A DNA stretch of 64,000 nt from Henriciella litoralis (GTDB taxonomy: Bacteria; Pseudomonadota; Alphaproteobacteria; Caulobacterales; Hyphomonadaceae), in the NCBI RefSeq assembly GCF_002088935.1, contig NZ_NCSS01000006.1, positions 1,334,407 through 1,398,406 of the forward strand, given 5' to 3'. The notes under the pieces were generated by a model, which was not told the origin of the DNA, made no database searches, and saw only the letters and a list, made by a program, of their open reading frames with translations. Below are positions 60,548 through 64,000 of this stretch, piece after piece; within the stretch, counting starts at the first letter, position 1; every line of letters starts with the position of its first letter. The translations under genes and the position numbers were made by a program.

Positions 60548-61147
60548 ATGACTCGCACGCTCGATAAAGGAAGACTTGTTGCCGCCACCCACAACAAGGG
60601 AAAAGTCAAAGAGCTCAAGGACCTGTTTGAGCCTGCCGGTTATGAGGTGGTGTCCGCAATCGAGCTCGATCTTGAAGAGCCCGAAGAGACCGAACAGACC
60701 TTTGAGGGCAATGCGCTCATCAAGGCCCGCGCGGCCTGCAAGGCGACCGGTGCGCCTGCCCTGTCAGACGATAGCGGCCTCGAAGTGACGGCCCTTGGCG
60801 GCATGCCCGGCGTCCACACGGCGATCTGGGCCGGTGAACCACGCGACTTCTACGTCGCCATGGAAAAGGTCGAGACACTCTTGAAAGAGTCCGGCGCCAC
60901 AGACCGCAGCGCCCGTTTTGTCTCAACGCTCGCTGTTGTCTGGCCGGATGGCCATGAAGAAGTGTTTCGCGGCACGGTCGAGGGAGACCTCGTCTGGCCA
61001 CCGCGAGGCGAACAGGGCTTCGGCTTTGACCCGGTCTTTGTTGCAAAAGGAGAAACCATCACCTTCGGGGAGATGGACCCAAAGAAAAAGCACGCCATCA
61101 GCCACCGCGCCGACGCCTTCGCAAAGCTGAAAGCGGCCTTGCTTTGA
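60548..61147 (+). CDS. rdgB: RdgB/HAM1-type non-canonical purine NTP pyrophosphatase
   Basis: 199 residues. The family motifs are complete: [22 protein letters not shown] at the start, [44 protein letters not shown] and [19 protein letters not shown] at the end. It hydrolyses dITP, ITP and XTP, keeping them out of DNA. Its TTGA overlaps the TTG start of hemW, so the two are translationally coupled; rph is 2.7 kb upstream. Confidence 0.96.
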   Translation: MTRTLDKGRLVAATHNKGKVKELKDLFEPAGYEVVSAIELDLEEPEETEQTFEGNALIKARAACKATGAPALSDDSGLEVTALGGMPGVHTAIWAGEPRDFYVAMEKVETLLKESGATDRSARFVSTLAVVWPDGHEEVFRGTVEGDLVWPPRGEQGFGFDPVFVAKGETITFGEMDPKKKHAISHRADAFAKLKAALL

Positions 61148-62298
61148 CACCCCCCACCCTGCCCTTCGGCCCGCACTATGGCTTCGGGCTTTATTTACAC
61201 TGGCCCTACTGCACGCGCATCTGCCCCTATTGCGACTTCAACGTCTACGCCGCCAAGGACCGTGATCCGGGGGCGCTGATCGCCGCCATGTCCGCCGACA
61301 TACAGCGCCATGCAGACCGGTTGAAAGGTCATCCGCCGCTGACCTCGCTTTACTTCGGCGGCGGCACGCCCTCGCTCATGCCTCCAGCTGAGATCGAGGC
61401 CATGATCGCGTTGGCCGACCGCCTGTTCGGCCTAGCTCCCGGTGCAGAGATCACACTGGAGGCCAACCCCAATGATGTGAGCGCCACCAGCCCCTCAGAC
61501 TGGGCGGCCGCTGGTGTCACGCGCCTGTCGCTCGGCATCCAATCGCTGGACGATGACGCGCTCCGCTTCCTCGGCCGAGAGCATGATAGCGCAGGCGCCC
61601 GCACCGCCGTTCAGCGCATCGCCCCCGTCTTCGACAATTTCTCCATCGACCTCATCTACGCCCGCCCGGGCCAGACCGAAGCCGAATGGCAAGCAGAGCT
61701 GACCGCCGCGCTCCAGCTCGGCGCGCCGCATCTGTCTCTTTATGAGCTGACCATTGAAGAACGCACAGCCTTCGGTCGCCGCGCCACCCGGGGGGAACTT
61801 TCGCCCATGCTGGATGACGATCAGGCAGACCTCTATGAATTGACGCAGGACATCACCGCCGCGCACGGCCTTCCCGCATACGAAGTCTCCAACCATGCGA
61901 GCGGCCCCGCCTACCAGTCCCAGCACAATCTCATCTATTGGCGCGGCGGCGACTGGATCGGCATCGGCCCCGGCGCCCATGGTCGCATCAGCCTGGACGG
62001 CCAGCGCATCGCCACAATCGCTGCACGCAAGCCTGCCGTCTACATCGCCGAAAACACCCCACCAGACGAACACCTGTCCGCTTTGGACGCCGCGCGCGAA
62101 TTGCTCGCACTCGGCCTTCGTCCATTGGAAGGGTTTGATCTTGCCAGACTGGCTCAGCTGACAGGTGCAATGCCACCGTCAGACAAGATCGAGGATCTCG
62201 TCTCTGCCGGTCTCGTCACACATTCAGGCAGCCATATCGCGCTGACCGCGTCCGGGCGGCTCCTCGCCGACAGGATCACGATGGAGCTTGCGCCCTAA
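61144..62298 (+). CDS. hemW: HemW-like radical SAM haem chaperone
   Basis: 384 residues. It begins at TTG 61144, overlapping the rdgB stop by 4 bp. The radical SAM cluster motif [13 protein letters not shown] is near residue 20. [22 protein letters not shown], the [19 protein letters not shown] segment and the long HemN-like C-terminal domain are characteristic. HemW inserts haem into respiratory proteins and differs from coproporphyrinogen dehydrogenase HemN. Its TAA overlaps the stop of the convergent SDR gene. Confidence 0.94.
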   Translation: MTPPTLPFGPHYGFGLYLHWPYCTRICPYCDFNVYAAKDRDPGALIAAMSADIQRHADRLKGHPPLTSLYFGGGTPSLMPPAEIEAMIALADRLFGLAPGAEITLEANPNDVSATSPSDWAAAGVTRLSLGIQSLDDDALRFLGREHDSAGARTAVQRIAPVFDNFSIDLIYARPGQTEAEWQAELTAALQLGAPHLSLYELTIEERTAFGRRATRGELSPMLDDDQADLYELTQDITAAHGLPAYEVSNHASGPAYQSQHNLIYWRGGDWIGIGPGAHGRISLDGQRIATIAARKPAVYIAENTPPDEHLSALDAARELLALGLRPLEGFDLARLAQLTGAMPPSDKIEDLVSAGLVTHSGSHIALTASGRLLADRITMELAP

Positions 62299-63116
62299 TC
62301 CTTTGACGCTTCCCGCATCCGGCGAGAACGCTCATTCATGATCGCGCGCCCCAGTGGCTCCGGCAGTATCTTGGTCAGCGTGGTGATGCCCTTATTGACC
62401 ATCCCTGGCACGACAACGGGCTGTCCCTTGCTGACCGCATCGATACCGGCTGCGACAACAGGCTTTGCCTCCATCCACATCCAGTCAGGCGCAGCTTCCA
62501 TCTGCTCGCGCGATCCATTCACATCATGAAACTCGCTCTCGGTTAGACCTGGGCAAAGCGCGGTACAGTGAATGTCATGCCCGGCCGCCTTGGCGTCGGC
62601 ATGCAGGCTTTCAGAGAATTTGATGATTCCCGCCTTCACGCTGCCATAGAGGGTCTGGCCCGATGTGCCCGGCGTATATCCGGCAACTGAGGCCACATTG
62701 ATGATCCGCCCGAAATTACGCTCGACCATGCCCGGCAAGAGTTTATGTGCCAGTTCAATGGGCGCACTATACAGCACACGTATAAACTTCTCTTGCTCGG
62801 CCCAGTCTGTCGTGAAGAAGGTGCCCGAAACGCCATAGCCCGCATTATTGACCAATCCGTCGACATGCCGCCCGGCCTCTTTCAGGGTCGCCAATATGTC
62901 ATCGACGCTATCGGGACGCGCCAGATCCTGACTGATCACGATCGTCGCAACATGATATTTTTCCTCAATGTCGCGGGCGAGCTTCGCCAGACGGTCCAGA
63001 CGGCGCGCCGTCAGCGCGACATCCCAGCCCTTCGCGGCATACTGCCGGGCGAATTCTGCCCCTAATCCAGCTGATGCGCCCGTGATTAAGGCAAGTCTGT
63101 TTGTTTTTTGCGGCAT
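62295..63116 (-). CDS. Short-chain dehydrogenase/reductase
   Basis: 273 residues. The nucleotide-binding motif is ALITGASAGLGAEFARQYA near residue 8; the NAG motif is VNNAGYGVSG near 92; catalytic residues are in VASVAGYTPGTSGQTLYGSVKAGIIKFSE (Ser, Tyr-x3-Lys). NTARRLDRLAKLAR-type region implies NADP preference. The substrate is unknown; the long C-terminal tail ([21 protein letters not shown]) resembles DltE-like SDRs. It is convergent with hemW and divergent from the terminal TonB receptor gene. Confidence 0.9.
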   Translation of the reverse strand: MPQKTNRLALITGASAGLGAEFARQYAAKGWDVALTARRLDRLAKLARDIEEKYHVATIVISQDLARPDSVDDILATLKEAGRHVDGLVNNAGYGVSGTFFTTDWAEQEKFIRVLYSAPIELAHKLLPGMVERNFGRIINVASVAGYTPGTSGQTLYGSVKAGIIKFSESLHADAKAAGHDIHCTALCPGLTESEFHDVNGSREQMEAAPDWMWMEAKPVVAAGIDAVSKGQPVVVPGMVNKGITTLTKILPEPLGRAIMNERSRRMREASKD

Positions 63117-63277
63117 TTAGACTTTTCCCTTCCAATATTGCATTGAGGCAACTGTCACAATTTCGCCACGGTTGCGCATCGACGACGGTTTATCACCTTG
63201 TTTCATTTCTCTCGCTCCCTCACATGTGCAGGACTCTCGGAGCGCTAAACTGTTCCGGCGTACACAAGGAATAACAA

Positions 63278-64000
63278 ATGACTCATCTCAAAAAAATGCT
63301 CTGTGCAGCGGCTCCAATAAGCCTGATCCTCGCCTCCCCAGCAATCGCCCAAGACTCCTCTCCCTCCAGCGAGGAGCTGAGACAGTCCTCCGTCGTCGTC
63401 ACCGGGACGCGCAGCACGGACCGCACGGCCCTCGAAACTGCAGTGCCCGTTGACGTCTTTCCTGTTTCCGAACTGACGGAATCCGGCCGCGTCGAACTCA
63501 ACCAGATCCTTGCGACCACTGTTCCCAGCTTCAACTTCAACCAGACCGCCATCAATGATGGCACCGACATCATCCGCCCGGCAACGCTGCGCGGCCTGTC
63601 GCCAGACCAGACGCTCGTCCTGCTGAATGGCAAGCGGCGTCACACCTCAGCTCTGGTCAATATCAACGGGTCGGTGGGCCGCGGCTCCGCTGCCGTCGAT
63701 CTCAACTCGATTCCAACTTCGGCGATCGGCAGTGTCCAGGTCCTGCGCGATGGCGCCTCGGCTCAATACGGCTCTGATGCGATTGCAGGCGTCATCAACG
63801 TCTTGCTGCGCGAAGACAGCTCTGGCGGCGGCGTGAACGTTCGTTACGGCGCACATGTCACAGACCCCGAGGGCCTCAACCGTAGCGAAATTGACGGTCA
63901 GACCACCACAGTCGGCGGCTGGGCTGGATTCGGCCTTGGCGAAGACGGCTTCCTGACCGTTTCCGGGGAATACTCCCTTCGCCAACGCTCCAACCGCGCC
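63278..64000 (+). CDS. N-terminal part of a TonB-dependent receptor
   Basis: The gene starts at ATG 63278 after ACAAGGA and runs past the window edge (241 codons visible, no stop). A signal peptide ends ASPAIAQDSS, followed by a TonB-box-like SSVVVTGTRSTDRTALE. The plug domain has VDVFPVSELTESGRVELNQIL, the RGLSPDQTLVLLNGKRRH motif, VDLNSIPTSAIGSVQVLRDGASAQYGSDAIAGVINV and the start of a barrel. It is of the siderophore/vitamin or complex-glycan receptor type. The substrate is unknown; it is a different subfamily from the receptor at 1356. Confidence 0.9.
   Translation, partial: MTHLKKMLCAAAPISLILASPAIAQDSSPSSEELRQSSVVVTGTRSTDRTALETAVPVDVFPVSELTESGRVELNQILATTVPSFNFNQTAINDGTDIIRPATLRGLSPDQTLVLLNGKRRHTSALVNINGSVGRGSAAVDLNSIPTSAIGSVQVLRDGASAQYGSDAIAGVINVLLREDSSGGGVNVRYGAHVTDPEGLNRSEIDGQTTTVGGWAGFGLGEDGFLTVSGEYSLRQRSNRA

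Noticed and set aside
1..64000. CRISPR arrays, insertion sequences, rRNA and tRNA genes
   Set aside because: No regularly spaced repeats, transposase frames or recognisable tRNA/rRNA sequence were seen. A covariance-model tRNA scan would settle the tRNA point.

Overview
The window reads as a chromosomal segment of an alphaproteobacterium, most likely a stalked or budding member of the Caulobacterales (Hyphomonadaceae-like). The evidence is a CtrA response regulator ending in an Ala-Ala tail, its inhibitor SciP beside a fliF operon, CtrA-type TTAA-N7-TTAA boxes and GANTC sites in key promoters, TonB-dependent receptors, a DmdC-type acyl-CoA dehydrogenase and typical alphaproteobacterial families (DUF1153, DUF3126, DUF2474). 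The assignment is inferred from gene content; no rRNA or tRNA gene was found in the window. Coding density is high, GC is moderate to high, and nearly all genes look intact.

Layout. 1-5 kb: the end of a secreted, possibly holdfast-related protein, a small lipoprotein, a DUF4345 membrane protein, a TonB receptor and a Cys/Gly-rich exported protein. 5-14.4 kb: PAS protein, gamma-class carbonic anhydrase, phoH behind a structured, terminator-ended leader that has its own CtrA box, a betaine/choline-type ABC importer with a fused permease/binding protein, cysE, a tandem PilZ protein and a GMC oxidoreductase. 14.5-23.4 kb: an RND efflux operon with its TetR regulator and a clear operator array, nitroreductase, MFS transporter, acyl-CoA dehydrogenase. 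23.5-31.7 kb: three consecutive YceI-type genes (the third fused to cytochrome b561), Sua5/YrdC, a D-2-hydroxyacid dehydrogenase, fatty-acid desaturase, Nudix hydrolase. 31.7-42.4 kb: cydAB-type quinol oxidase with a 53-residue DUF2474 gene, HAD and Sel1 proteins, a winged-helix/kinase/TPR fusion protein, mnmA. 42.5-48.5 kb: the cell-cycle and flagellar block sciP, a reduced fliF, fliG, fliH/flbE-like, fliN, an flhF-like gene with degenerate GTPase motifs, flhG-like, ctrA. 48.5-64 kb: Cys-rich protein, MscS channel, dnaK with a heat-shock promoter, grpE-hrcA, a GPH-type transporter, rph, rdgB-hemW, interrupted by a globin, creA and a creA relic, XRE/DUF2975, then an SDR and the start of a second TonB receptor.

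How it fits together. CtrA, SciP and the CtrA-type boxes upstream of fliF, ctrA and the phoH leader point to cell-cycle control of motility genes and possibly of a non-coding RNA. The dnaK, hrcA-grpE, rph, rdgB, hemW neighbourhood is the usual alphaproteobacterial heat-shock and housekeeping context, broken by small insertions. The most unusual items are the reduced FliF, the FlhF-like protein lacking key GTPase residues, the CtrA-boxed structured leader before phoH, the DNA-binding-domain kinase fusion, and the antisense creA relic that supplies the end of another gene.
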